NCBI RefSeq assembly: GCF_004784465.1
Contig: NZ_SRRU01000013.1
Location: 1 to 64,000, forward strand
Direction: 5' to 3'
DNA: 64,000 bases
Source of the DNA: Streptomyces griseoluteus
GTDB lineage: Bacteria > Actinomycetota > Actinomycetes > Streptomycetales > Streptomycetaceae
Shown one piece after another: positions 37,039 through 45,219 of the stretch. Both the position numbers and the translations under genes were made by a program. The notes beneath the pieces are model-generated. The model ran no database searches. It was not told where the DNA came from and was given only the letters and a program-made list of their open reading frames with translations. Numbering within the stretch: position 1 is the stretch's first letter; every line of letters begins with the position of its first letter.

Positions 37039-38067
37039 GTGGTGGCATTCCCTGAAGCGCGTCGGCCGGGCGGCCATGCCGCCCTGGTCGTGGCCGTCGC
37101 GGTCTGCTACTTCGCGGCCGGGCGCCTCGGCCTGCTCTGCAAACTCACCGTCGACGGCGCCGTCGTCACCCCCATCTGGCCGCCGACCGGCGTGGCCGTC
37201 GCCGCCCTGCTGATCCTCGGGGTGCGGTACTGGCCGGGCGTCACGATCGGCGCGTACCTCATCGTGCTGTCGCTGGACGCGCCGGTGCTCTACTCGCTCG
37301 GCTATCTCGTCGGCAACACTCTGGCCCCGGTCGGGGCGGTGGTGCTGCTCCGCCGGGCCGGATTCCGTACCGATCTCAGGCGGTTGCGGGACGGGCTCGC
37401 GCTGGTGTTCTTCGGTGCGCTGGGCGCCATGCTGATCAGCTCGACCGTGGGCGTCGTCCTGCTCGTGGCGACCGACCGGATGCCCGCGCACACCTTCTGG
37501 ACGGTGTGGCTCGCCTGGTGGGTGGGCGACGCCATGGGCGTCCTGCTCGTCACCCCGCTCCTGCTCCTGTTCAGCCACGCCCGGGGGCTGCGGCCGACGC
37601 CCCGCCGGTGGGAGGCCGCCGCGCTGGCCGGGGCCGCCGTCTGTGTGGTGCCGCCCGCCGTCTACAGTCACCTCAGCCTGCTGTTCCTGGTGTATCCGCT
37701 GATCATCTGGGGTGCACTGCGCTTCGAGCTGGTCGGCAGCATGCTCTGCGCGCTGGCCACCTCGGTGCCGGCCGCCGTCGCCGCCACCAAGGGGGCGGGT
37801 GCCTTCGGGGGGCTGAGCCGACTCGAGGTCATGGCCAAGCTCCAGGGGTTCAACGGGACCATGGCGCTGACCGCGCTGCTGCTGTCCGCCGTGATCACCG
37901 AGCAGCGGCACACCCGGCGCTCCGTGGAGCGGGCGTGCGAGGAACTGGTCGAGGTGCTGGAACACCTCACCGCGGGGGAGGCCCCGCCACCCCGCCCGGC
38001 CCCCGAGGACGCCGACCCCCTGCTCCGGCCCGGCGACGACGCCCGGCCGCCACCGGGCAGACCGTAG
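37039..38067 (+). CDS. MASE1-domain membrane protein
   Basis: 342 residues with about eight membrane segments (15-300) forming a MASE1 sensor module: VCYFAAGRLGLLCKL, VTPIWPPTGVAVAALLILG and LAWWVGDAMGVLLVTPLLL are typical. A short cytoplasmic tail (300-342, Pro-rich) has no GGDEF, kinase or phosphatase domain, so it is either a stand-alone sensor or works with the upstream soluble SpoIIE phosphatase, 48 bases away. GTG at 37039. Its TAG stop coincides with the edge of the transposon-like element. Confidence 0.85.
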   Translation: MVAFPEARRPGGHAALVVAVAVCYFAAGRLGLLCKLTVDGAVVTPIWPPTGVAVAALLILGVRYWPGVTIGAYLIVLSLDAPVLYSLGYLVGNTLAPVGAVVLLRRAGFRTDLRRLRDGLALVFFGALGAMLISSTVGVVLLVATDRMPAHTFWTVWLAWWVGDAMGVLLVTPLLLLFSHARGLRPTPRRWEAAALAGAAVCVVPPAVYSHLSLLFLVYPLIIWGALRFELVGSMLCALATSVPAAVAATKGAGAFGGLSRLEVMAKLQGFNGTMALTALLLSAVITEQRHTRRSVERACEELVEVLEHLTAGEAPPPRPAPEDADPLLRPGDDARPPPGRP

Positions 38068-38068
38068 G

Positions 38069-38270
38069 ACGTGTCCGCAAAGTCCCGCCTGGCTCGCGAC
38101 GGCTGGCACGAACTCCCCCAAGCTCTACGAGCAGGGGGACCCCCAGCGGCGTTGTCGGGGTCGCCCTCGTACACCCAGTACGAGGGCGACCCTCCGCCTT
38201 GCGATCGCACGCACCAGACGCCGCGAGCCCTGCCCTCCGGGCAGACGGCGCTACTTTGCGGACACGCCCC
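38069..38270. mobile_element. MITE-like element, about 202 bp
   Basis: Ends are inverted repeats: GTGTCCGCAAAGT at 38071-38083 and its exact complement at 38253-38265, extending imperfectly to about 20 bases. TAGG flanks both sides (38065-38068, 38271-38274), a possible target duplication. Inside is a perfect 14-bp hairpin (38158-38171 with 38179-38192). No coding capacity. It resembles a short repeat I associate with many Streptomyces chromosomes. Confidence 0.65.
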
Positions 38271-38728
38271 TAGGGATGCCTCGCCCCATGGTCCAGCGCC
38301 AGCGCCAGCGACGCGGTGACCCGCTTGCCGCGGCCCAGGGGGGTGACCTCCAGTGCGCCGCAGAGCAGGGTCACCAGCCGCAGCCCGTGCCCGCCCACCC
38401 GCTCCGGGTCGGGCGGGCGGTGCCGGGGCGGACGGGGCGAGGAGTCCGTGACGCTGATCCGCAGCGCCGCCGGGTCCGGTATCACTTCCATGTGCAGCGT
38501 GAACGGCCCCGGCGCGTGCTTGAGCGCGTTGGTCACCAGCTCGCTGGCGACGAGCTGCGCGTCCTGCACGGTATGCGCGGACGGGGTGGGGCGGACCCGC
38601 GCGAGCAGGTCGGCGACCGCGTCCCTGGCCTCCGGGAGGGACGCGGTGTCGGCGTCCCAGCGGCGGCTGTAGCGCGGCAGCTCCGGCGCGGTCCGCGTCA
38701 TGGTGTCTGTCGTGAGGGGGAGGTCCAT
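38270..38728 (-). CDS. RsbW-like anti-sigma factor kinase (HATPase_c_2)
   Basis: 152 residues. Bergerat ATP fold: N box LVASELVTNALKHAPGPF, G1 box RISVTDSSP, G2 box RVGGHGLRLVTLL. All ATP-binding residues are present, unlike the protein at 3597. It could hold a group-3 sigma factor such as the one at 7325, with SpoIIE phosphatases reversing the effect; partners are not proven. ATG at 38728 is preferred for GGAGAAGGG upstream over the ATG at 38749. Its TAG stop is formed by the end of the transposon-like element. Confidence 0.9.
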   Translation of the reverse strand: MDLPLTTDTMTRTAPELPRYSRRWDADTASLPEARDAVADLLARVRPTPSAHTVQDAQLVASELVTNALKHAPGPFTLHMEVIPDPAALRISVTDSSPRPPRHRPPDPERVGGHGLRLVTLLCGALEVTPLGRGKRVTASLALALDHGARHP

Positions 38729-38896
38729 GCGGAATCGCCCTTCTCCCATGGTGGCCGGCTCAGGCCCCTTCGTGCGATCGCGGAGGATCGTCCCTTCTCC
38801 ACCCGGCTACCCCCGGCTGCGCCGATCAAGGGGCGTCCGGGCGGGAATCCCCCGGAGGCGTGAGAACGACCCGGTAAAACACCGGGCACACAAAGT

Positions 38897-38937
38897 GGCG
38901 GGCCCGGAAATCCACAAAGGGAATTTCCGGGCCCGCC
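38897..38937 (-). terminator. 15-bp stem terminator behind csbD-like gene
   Basis: GGCGGGCCCGGAAAT (38897-38911) pairs perfectly with 38923-38937 across an 11-base loop, 22 bases after the CsbD stop. Confidence 0.85.
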
Positions 38938-38958
38938 CCGGTACGGCATCGCACCGAC

Positions 38959-39132
38959 TCAGTGTTTGAACGTGTCCTTCGCCTTTTCCTTGGCCTGGCG
39001 GGCGTCGCCCTTGGCGCCTTCGGCGCGGCCCTCGGCCTCCATGCGCTCGTTCCCGACGGCCTTGCCCATGGTCTCCTTGACCTTGCCCTTGAGCTGCTCC
39101 GCCTTGGCCTTGCCCTTCTGGTCACCAGCCAT
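38959..39132 (-). CDS. CsbD-family stress protein
   Basis: 57 residues, highly charged helical protein: KGKAKAEQLKGKVKETMGKA then EGRAEGAKGDARQAKEKAKD, the CsbD repeat-like pattern. CsbD proteins are general-stress (SigB-dependent) proteins of unknown mechanism. ATG at 39132 gives the usual MAGDQKGK N-terminus; the upstream site is weak. Lies between RsbW-like and DedA genes on the same strand with its own terminator. Confidence 0.9.
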   Translation of the reverse strand: MAGDQKGKAKAEQLKGKVKETMGKAVGNERMEAEGRAEGAKGDARQAKEKAKDTFKH

Positions 39133-39217
39133 GGGGTATTCACATCCCAACGTTTTCGGTGCGTGGTCGACATCCGGCTATCCCCAACGCCGCCGGCCAA
39201 ACCAGAAAAGCCGACAT

Positions 39218-39856
39218 TCATTGACCGGCGTCGTTACGGCGGGCCCGCCGGCGCCGCACCAGGTGCCGGACGACCAGCGCCGCCACCAGCAATCCGGCGG
39301 CGATGAGCACGTAACGCTGATAGCGGACGATCTCGTCGTACACCGCCGTGATGTGGCTGCCCGCCAGATACGCCAGCGAGGACCACAGGCCCACCCAGAG
39401 GGCCGCGCCGAGCGCGTTGAAGGCGAGGAAGCGGGGCCAGGGCATCCCGGTGGTGCCCGCGATGATCCCGTTGGCCTGGCGCAGCCCCTCCACGAACCGG
39501 GCCACCGTGACGATCTTGCCGCCGTGCCGCCGGAAGAACGCCTCCGCCGCCTCGAAGCGCTTCGGCGTCAGCAGGATGTACTTGCCCCAGCGCTCCACGA
39601 ACGCCCGGCCCCCCGTACGGCCGATCACGTACCCGACGTTGTCCCCGAGGACCGCCGCCGCGAACGCGATGACCGCCACGGCGACGATGTTCAGCTCCCC
39701 CGCACCGGCGTAGACCCCGGCCGCGAGCAGAATCGTCTCGCCCGGCGCCGGGACCCCGAAGTCCTCCAGGAAGACGACCGCGCCGACGGCCCAGTAGCCG
39801 TAGTGACCGAGCAGCGGGGCCAGCGGCCCCAGGGGGCCGGGGAGGGGAGGCGGCAT
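39218..39856 (-). CDS. DedA-family (SNARE-associated) membrane protein
   Basis: 212 residues, five to six membrane segments. VVFLEDFGVPAPGETILLAAG, AVLGDNVGYVIGR and FVEGLRQANGIIAGTTGMPWPRF are the DedA signature regions, including the conserved Glu/Asp of the first and the Arg-rich re-entrant loop in the last. DedA proteins help flip lipid carriers such as undecaprenyl phosphate and maintain membrane potential. ATG at 39856 with a weak site. C-terminal RRRRARR tail is cytoplasmic. Confidence 0.93.
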   Translation of the reverse strand: MPPPLPGPLGPLAPLLGHYGYWAVGAVVFLEDFGVPAPGETILLAAGVYAGAGELNIVAVAVIAFAAAVLGDNVGYVIGRTGGRAFVERWGKYILLTPKRFEAAEAFFRRHGGKIVTVARFVEGLRQANGIIAGTTGMPWPRFLAFNALGAALWVGLWSSLAYLAGSHITAVYDEIVRYQRYVLIAAGLLVAALVVRHLVRRRRARRNDAGQ

Positions 39857-39915
39857 GGCATCACCGTACGCCGCGCCGCGCCCCGCCCCTCTGTGACCTG
39901 CGCGAAGGGCCGTGC

Positions 39916-41160
39916 TCAGGAGCGGCCCACCGCGTCCTGGTCGCGCACCTCCGCCGGGGCGGACGGCTCCGCGGCCGGCTCGGCCGGGGCCGTGCGGGCC
40001 CGGCGCCACTTGGCGATCCCCAGGGCGATCTGGTCGGTGTAGCGCGCGGTCAGCGGGCCGACGACCACCAGGATCAGCACGTACGCGGTGGCCAGCGGAC
40101 CCAGCCGGGAGTCGATGCCCGAGGTGACCGCGAGACCGGCGATGACCACCGAGAACTCGCCGCGCGCCACCAGCGTGCCGCCCGCCCGCCAGCGGCCCCG
40201 CACGGAGACGCCCGCGCGCCGCGCCGCCCAGTAGCCGGTGGCGATCTTGGTGAGCGCGGTGACGACCGCGAGGGCCAGCGCGGGCAGCAGGACCGGCGGG
40301 ATGCTCGCCGGGTCGGTGTGCAGCCCGAAGAACACGAAGAACACGGCCGCGAACAGGTCCCGCAGCGGTGCCAGCAGGTTGTGCGCGCCCTCGGCGACCT
40401 CGCCGGAGAGCGCGATGCCCACCAGGAAGGCGCCCACCGCCGCCGAGACCTGGAGCTGCTGGGCTAGCCCGGCCACCAGCAGGGTGAGACCGAGGACCAC
40501 CAGCAGCAGCTTCTCCGGGTCGTCGCTGGAGACGAAGCGGGAGATGACCCGGCCGAAGCGCACCGCCAGCAGCAGCACCAGACCGGCCACGCCGAGCGCG
40601 ATGGCGAGGGTGATGCCGCCCGCCACGAAGCCCGTACCGGCCAGCAGGGCGGTGACCAGCGGGAGATAGACCGCCATGGACAGGTCCTCCAGCACCAGGA
40701 TGCTGAGGATCACCGGGGTCTCCCGGTTGCCGATCCGGCCCAGGTCGCCCAGGACCTTGGCGATGACGCCGGAGGACGAGATCCAGGTGATGCCGGCCAG
40801 CACCACGGCGGCGATGGGACCCCAGCCCAGCAGCAGTGCCATCACCGCGCCCGGCACCGCGTTCAGCGCGAAGTCCACCAGACCGGCCGGGTACTGCGTC
40901 TTGAGGTTGGAGACCAGGTCACCGGCGGTGTACTCCAGGCCGAGCATGAGCAGCAGCAGGATCACGCCGATCTCGGCGCCGATCGCCACGAACTCCTCAC
41001 TGGCACCCAGCGGCAGCAGCCCGCCCTCGCCGAAGGCCAGCCCGGCGAGCAGATACAGCGGGATGGGGGAGAACCTCAGCCGGGCGGCGAGCCTGCCGAG
41101 CAGGCCGAGGGCCAGGATGATGGCGCCGAACTCGATGAGGAAGACCGCGGAGGAATGCAT
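39916..41160 (-). CDS. CPA2-type cation/proton antiporter
   Basis: 414 residues with 12-13 membrane segments. GLEYTAGDLVSN, ITWISSSGVIAKVLGDL and LEDLSMAVYLPLV match the Na+/H+ exchanger domain, and FFVFFGLHTDP its second half. No cytoplasmic TrkA-N domain in this chain. The gene overlaps or abuts the TrkA-C protein upstream, so the two form a KhtTU-like K+/H+ antiporter with regulatory subunit (inference). ATG at 41160 has AGGGAG; an overlapping GTG at 41169 is the alternative start. Confidence 0.92.
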   Translation of the reverse strand: MHSSAVFLIEFGAIILALGLLGRLAARLRFSPIPLYLLAGLAFGEGGLLPLGASEEFVAIGAEIGVILLLLMLGLEYTAGDLVSNLKTQYPAGLVDFALNAVPGAVMALLLGWGPIAAVVLAGITWISSSGVIAKVLGDLGRIGNRETPVILSILVLEDLSMAVYLPLVTALLAGTGFVAGGITLAIALGVAGLVLLLAVRFGRVISRFVSSDDPEKLLLVVLGLTLLVAGLAQQLQVSAAVGAFLVGIALSGEVAEGAHNLLAPLRDLFAAVFFVFFGLHTDPASIPPVLLPALALAVVTALTKIATGYWAARRAGVSVRGRWRAGGTLVARGEFSVVIAGLAVTSGIDSRLGPLATAYVLILVVVGPLTARYTDQIALGIAKWRRARTAPAEPAAEPSAPAEVRDQDAVGRS

Positions 41161-41165
41161 CCGGA

Positions 41166-41651
41166 TCACTCCCTGCCGAGGATCTCGGCGGCCGCGTCGA
41201 CGCCCTCGCGGGTGCCGATCACGATGAGCGTGTCACCGCCCGCGAGCCGGAACCCCGGACCGGGGGAGGGGATGGCGTCGGCGCGGCGGAGCACGGCCAC
41301 GATCGACACACCGGTCTCGGTGCGCATCCGGGTGTCTCCGAGCAGCCGTCCGTTCCAGTGCGAGACGGAGGACAGCGAGATGCGCTCGGCGACCAGGCCC
41401 AGCTCTGTGGTGGAGAGCAGGCTGGGGCTCTGGTGCGTCGGCATCAGCGTCCTGGCGATGGCCTCCGCCTCGCCGCCGGTCAACTGCACCGACAGCGCGC
41501 ACGCGTCGGGGTCGTCCTCGCGGTAGGCGCTCAGCGTCCGCGCCCCGTCCCGGTGGGCCACCACCGACAGCCGACGGTGTTCGCGGGTGGTGAGGTCGTA
41601 CCGGACGCCGATCCCCGGCAACGGCGTCCTACTCGTGCGTGCGGTGCCCAT
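41166..41651 (-). CDS. TrkA-C regulatory subunit of the antiporter
   Basis: 161 residues. N-terminal domain (GIGVRYDLTTREHRRLSVVAHRDG) and TrkA-C/RCK_C domain with RTETGVSIVAVLRR and PGFRLAGGDTLIVIGTREGV, the KhtT-like layout. Binds a ligand (cyclic-di-AMP in homologues) and gates the antiporter encoded next. ATG at 41651 has AGGGGG. The operon promoter lies in 41652-41773, where TCTCAGGGGGG at 41740-41750 repeats the motif seen before the histidine kinase gene. Confidence 0.9.
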   Translation of the reverse strand: MGTARTSRTPLPGIGVRYDLTTREHRRLSVVAHRDGARTLSAYREDDPDACALSVQLTGGEAEAIARTLMPTHQSPSLLSTTELGLVAERISLSSVSHWNGRLLGDTRMRTETGVSIVAVLRRADAIPSPGPGFRLAGGDTLIVIGTREGVDAAAEILGRE

Positions 41652-41773
41652 GGCAACCCCCTGACATTTTTGACTGTTTCTTGGTGCAACCATTGCCCAC
41701 ACCCTAGCTTGACGGTGCATGGCCACACGGAAAGCGGTCTCTCAGGGGGGTCACGTCATGCTTGGTGCGCTTC

Positions 41774-42820
41774 TCAGCCGCCCAGGTTGCCCTGCCGGGC
41801 GTCGGCCCACAGATCGACCCCGCCGTCCGTGGCGTACTTGTCGATCTCGGCCAGCTCCTCGGCGCTGAACTCCAGGTTCTGCAGCGCCGCAACGTTCTGC
41901 TCGAGCTGCTCGGTGCGCGAGGCGCCGATCACCAGCGAGGTCACCCGCTCGTCCCGCAACGCCCAGGCCAGCGCCATCTGCGCCAGGGACTGGCCGCGCC
42001 GGGCCGCGATGTCGTTCAGGGCGCGCAGCCGGCCGCGCATGTCCTCGGTCAGCCAGGACTGGTCGAAGGACTTGCCCGCCGCCGCCCGCGAGTCCTCCGG
42101 CACGCCGTCCAGGTAGCGGCCGGTCAGCAGGCCCTGCGCCAGCGCCGTGAAGCCGATGACACCGAAACCCTCCTCCTCGGCCACGTCCAGCAGACCCTCG
42201 GTCTCGATCCAGCGGTTGAGCATGTTGTACGACGGCTGGTGGATCAGCATCGGCGTGCCCAGCTCGCGCAGGATCGCCGCGGCCTGCCGGGTGCGCTCGG
42301 CGTCGTAGGAGGAGATGCCGACGTACAGCGCCTTGCCCTGGCGGACGGCGGTGTCGAGCGCGCCCATCGTCTCCTCCAGCGGCGTGCTCGCGTCCAGCCG
42401 GTGGGAGTAGAAGATGTCCACATAGTCCAGGCCCATACGCTTCAGCGACTGGTCCAGGGAGGCCAGCACATATTTGCGCGAGCCACCGCCCTGGCCGTAG
42501 GGGCCCGGCCACATGTCCCAGCCCGCCTTGGTGGAGACCACCAGCTCGTCCCGGTACGGCGCGAGGTCCTGCTTCATCAGCCGGCCGAAGTTGATCTCCG
42601 CCGAGCCGTAGGGCGGGCCGTAGTTGTTCGCCAGGTCGTGGTGGGTGATGCCCAGGTCGAAGGCGCGCAGCGCGATCTCCCGCTGGGTCTCGAAGGGCCG
42701 GTCGTCACCGAAGTTGTGCCAGTAGCCCAGCGACAGCAGGGGCAGGTCGAGCCCCGAGCGGCCGGTGCGCCGGTAGCGCATGGTGCCGTCGTAGCGAGCG
42801 GGGTCCGCGACATGGTTCAT
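41774..42820 (-). CDS. Aldo/keto reductase (YghZ/AKR14-like)
   Basis: 348 residues. TIM-barrel NADPH reductase with catalytic tetrad parts visible: GITHHDLANNYGPPYGSAEINFG (Asp, Tyr), VVSTKAGWDMWPGPYG (Lys) and DIFYSHRLDASTPLEETMGA (His). GIGxS-type C-terminal cofactor region is SLVIGASRTEQLEQN. The GPPYGSAE and WPGPYG motifs are characteristic of the L-glyceraldehyde-3-phosphate reductase-like group. ATG at 42820 with CGGAG upstream. Divergent from the MHS transporter. Confidence 0.92.
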   Translation of the reverse strand: MNHVADPARYDGTMRYRRTGRSGLDLPLLSLGYWHNFGDDRPFETQREIALRAFDLGITHHDLANNYGPPYGSAEINFGRLMKQDLAPYRDELVVSTKAGWDMWPGPYGQGGGSRKYVLASLDQSLKRMGLDYVDIFYSHRLDASTPLEETMGALDTAVRQGKALYVGISSYDAERTRQAAAILRELGTPMLIHQPSYNMLNRWIETEGLLDVAEEEGFGVIGFTALAQGLLTGRYLDGVPEDSRAAAGKSFDQSWLTEDMRGRLRALNDIAARRGQSLAQMALAWALRDERVTSLVIGASRTEQLEQNVAALQNLEFSAEELAEIDKYATDGGVDLWADARQGNLGG

Positions 42821-43092
42821 CGGGTGATCTCCGGGTGATGCCGTAGGGGTGCCCCCGGGAAGTGGGGCTGATCCACCCTGCGCCCTCGGCAGCGCGAAGT
42901 CCAACCGTCGCACGTCATGGGATTGAGCTGCCTTGTTTCTTAATCACCCAGCCCCTGACCTCGGCGTTCGCCCATGTGTGCGTGGCCGGTGTGACGGGTG
43001 TGGCGTTGGGCAGCAGGATGGGACACGGGGCTGATGCCCGGTGCGGCCGGAGAAAGCGCATTCCGGTGACACCGACGGCGAAAGGAGCGGCA

Positions 43093-44637
43093 GTGAGTGA
43101 TGCCCTGTCCGGCGGAGAGCGGCCCTCAGGCATAAAGAAGAAGGCCTCCGAGGCCGTGATGGAGCTCCCCCGTCAGGTCCGCGAGGAGCTGACCCACAGG
43201 CTGCGGCACAATCGGGGCGCCTTCCGCAAGGACGACGTCCAGGTCGTCGAACCTCCCCTGCTCAAACGGGCCGTCGGCGCCTCGGCGCTCGGCAACTGCA
43301 TGGAGTGGTTCGACTTCGGGGTCTACAGCTACCTTGCCGCCACGCTCGGCAAGGTGTTCTTCCCCGGCGCCTCCCCGGGCGCCCAGGTGATCTCTTCCTT
43401 CGCCACCTTCGCCGCCGCCTTTGTGGTCCGCCCGCTCGGCGGGCTGGTCTTCGGACCGCTCGGCGACCGGCTCGGCCGGCAGAAGGTGCTGGCCACCACC
43501 ATGATCATGATGGCCATCGGCACCTTCGCCATCGGTGTGATCCCCGGCTACTCCACCATCGGCATCGCGGCACCCATCCTGCTGCTGGTCGCCCGCATGG
43601 TGCAGGGCTTCTCCACCGGCGGCGAGTACGGCGGCGCGACCACCTTCGTCGCGGAGTACTCACCCGACCGGCGGCGTGGTTTCCTCTCCAGCTGGCTCGA
43701 CTTCGGCACCTTCGTCGGTTACGCCCTCGGCTCCGCCCTGGTCACCGTGCTGAACCTGCTGCTCTCGGACGCCGAGATGCTCTCCTGGGGCTGGCGCATC
43801 CCGTTCCTGATCGCCGGTCCGCTCGGCGTGATCGGCCTCTACATGCGGCTGAAGCTGGAGGAGTCCCCGGCGTTCCAGCAGCAGCTCGACGAGCACGAGA
43901 AGAGCCTCGCCCAGGAGTCGGCGGGCAGCGAGTTCAAGGACATCATCAAGAGGCACTGGAAGGCGCTGCTCATCTGCATGGGCCTGGTGCTGCTGTACAA
44001 CGTCACGAACTACATGGTCACGGGGTATCTGCCGACGTACCAGACCGAGACGCTGGGCCGGTCCAGCAGTTCGGCCGACGTGCTGGTGCTCATCGGCATG
44101 GTGTGGATCGTCATCCTCATCACGTTCCTCGGCCGGCTCAGCGACCGGATCGGCAGGCGCCCGCTGTACGGCTGGGCCGCCGCCGCCATGATCGTGCTGG
44201 CCGTCCCGGCCTTCCTGCTGATCAAGATGGAGGGCACCTGGGCGCCGATCCTCGGCGTGCTGATCCTGTCCACCCTGCTGGCCTGTTTCGCCGCACCGAG
44301 CGCGGCCACGCTGCCGGCCCTCTTTCCGACGGCCGTCCGGTACGCGGCGATGGGCATCGGCTTCAATTTCGCCGTCGCGGCCTTCGGCGGTACGACCCCG
44401 CTGGTGACCGCCGCGCTGGTGGACATCACCGGCGACGACCTGATGCCCGCGTACTACCTGATGCTGGCCGGCGTCATCGGCCTGATCACGGTGAAGTTCC
44501 TCCCCGAGAGCGCCCAGGTCCCCCTGCGCGGCTCCCAGCCGATGGTCGGCTCCAACGAGGAACGGCGTGAACTGATCACCACCTCCAAGGAGCTGTACGC
44601 CCTGGCGAAGGACAGCCCGGCGGCGGATCGGGGCTAG
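43093..44637 (+). CDS. MHS-family (ProP-like) metabolite/proton symporter
   Basis: 514 residues, 12 membrane segments after a 55-residue cytoplasmic N-terminus that is longer than usual. GNCMEWFDFGVYSYLA, FGPLGDRLGRQKVL and ARMVQGFSTGGEYGGATTF are the MHS hallmarks. Transports osmolytes such as proline/betaine or organic acids by proton symport; specificity not inferable. GTG at 43093 with AAAGGAGCGGCA. Followed by an imperfect terminator at 44655. Confidence 0.92.
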   Translation: MSDALSGGERPSGIKKKASEAVMELPRQVREELTHRLRHNRGAFRKDDVQVVEPPLLKRAVGASALGNCMEWFDFGVYSYLAATLGKVFFPGASPGAQVISSFATFAAAFVVRPLGGLVFGPLGDRLGRQKVLATTMIMMAIGTFAIGVIPGYSTIGIAAPILLLVARMVQGFSTGGEYGGATTFVAEYSPDRRRGFLSSWLDFGTFVGYALGSALVTVLNLLLSDAEMLSWGWRIPFLIAGPLGVIGLYMRLKLEESPAFQQQLDEHEKSLAQESAGSEFKDIIKRHWKALLICMGLVLLYNVTNYMVTGYLPTYQTETLGRSSSSADVLVLIGMVWIVILITFLGRLSDRIGRRPLYGWAAAAMIVLAVPAFLLIKMEGTWAPILGVLILSTLLACFAAPSAATLPALFPTAVRYAAMGIGFNFAVAAFGGTTPLVTAALVDITGDDLMPAYYLMLAGVIGLITVKFLPESAQVPLRGSQPMVGSNEERRELITTSKELYALAKDSPAADRG

Positions 44638-44654
44638 ACCCCCGAGATACCGGG

Positions 44655-44689
44655 AGACCCCTCGTGGCCTTTGTGACCGCGGGGGGTCT
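44655..44689 (+). terminator. Imperfect hairpin behind the transporter
   Basis: AGACCCC at 44655 pairs with GGGGTCT at the other end, with partly mismatched inner pairing, 18 bases after the stop. Confidence 0.55.
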
Positions 44690-44850
44690 TGGCGTGCGGG
44701 GGAGTGCTCTGCGGGGAAGAGGCTTTTCGGTCGACTCCGTCCTTGTCGAGGTCTCGAATAGCGGACGCGGGTTGATCACGCCGCGGACCGGATGCTTGTA
44801 TCGCGATTCGTTGAATCCGCTCAGTTGCTCGCCGTCACGGAAGGTTTTTC

Positions 44851-45165
44851 ATGGGGGTCCGTCATGTCGTGCTGTTCAAATTCAAAGACGGCATCAACTG
44901 GTCGGATCCGAGAGCGGAAGAGGCGGAGGCCGCGACGTTGCGGCATCCGCTGCATATCCCCGAGATAGCCAACTGGAGTTGCGGCAGGAACACCGCCGCG
45001 CGTTCGATCGCCCACGACTTCGCCGTGATCGGAGACTTCGCCGACCGGGACGCCGTGCACCGCTACCTCACCCACCCTGACCACGTGCGGGGCGTCGAAC
45101 TGTGGCGGGCCATCGCCGACTGGTCGGTGGTGGACTTCGAACTGGACACGGAATCCGCGGTGTGA
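44851..45165 (+). CDS. Dabb-family (stress-responsive alpha/beta barrel) protein
   Basis: 104 residues. MGVRHVVLFKFKDGI start and YLTHPDHVRGVELWRAIADWSVVDFEL end are typical of the dimeric ferredoxin-like Dabb fold (split as YLTHPDHVRGVELW / ADWSVVDFEL). Members include stress proteins and polyketide cyclases such as olivetolic acid cyclase, so it could be an enzyme. ATG at 44851 with GGAAGG. First gene of a unit with the exporter and DUF2000 genes. Confidence 0.87.
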   Translation: MGVRHVVLFKFKDGINWSDPRAEEAEAATLRHPLHIPEIANWSCGRNTAARSIAHDFAVIGDFADRDAVHRYLTHPDHVRGVELWRAIADWSVVDFELDTESAV

Positions 45166-45219
45166 CGGGAATTCACTCCGGAACCTCCGTCTGTCATGAC
45201 GCGATCCACGGGAGCAATC

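Noticed and set aside
44664..45080. Possible gene upstream of and overlapping the Dabb gene
   Set aside because: Overlaps the terminator hairpin and the Dabb coding sequence in another frame; no homology-like features or ribosome site.
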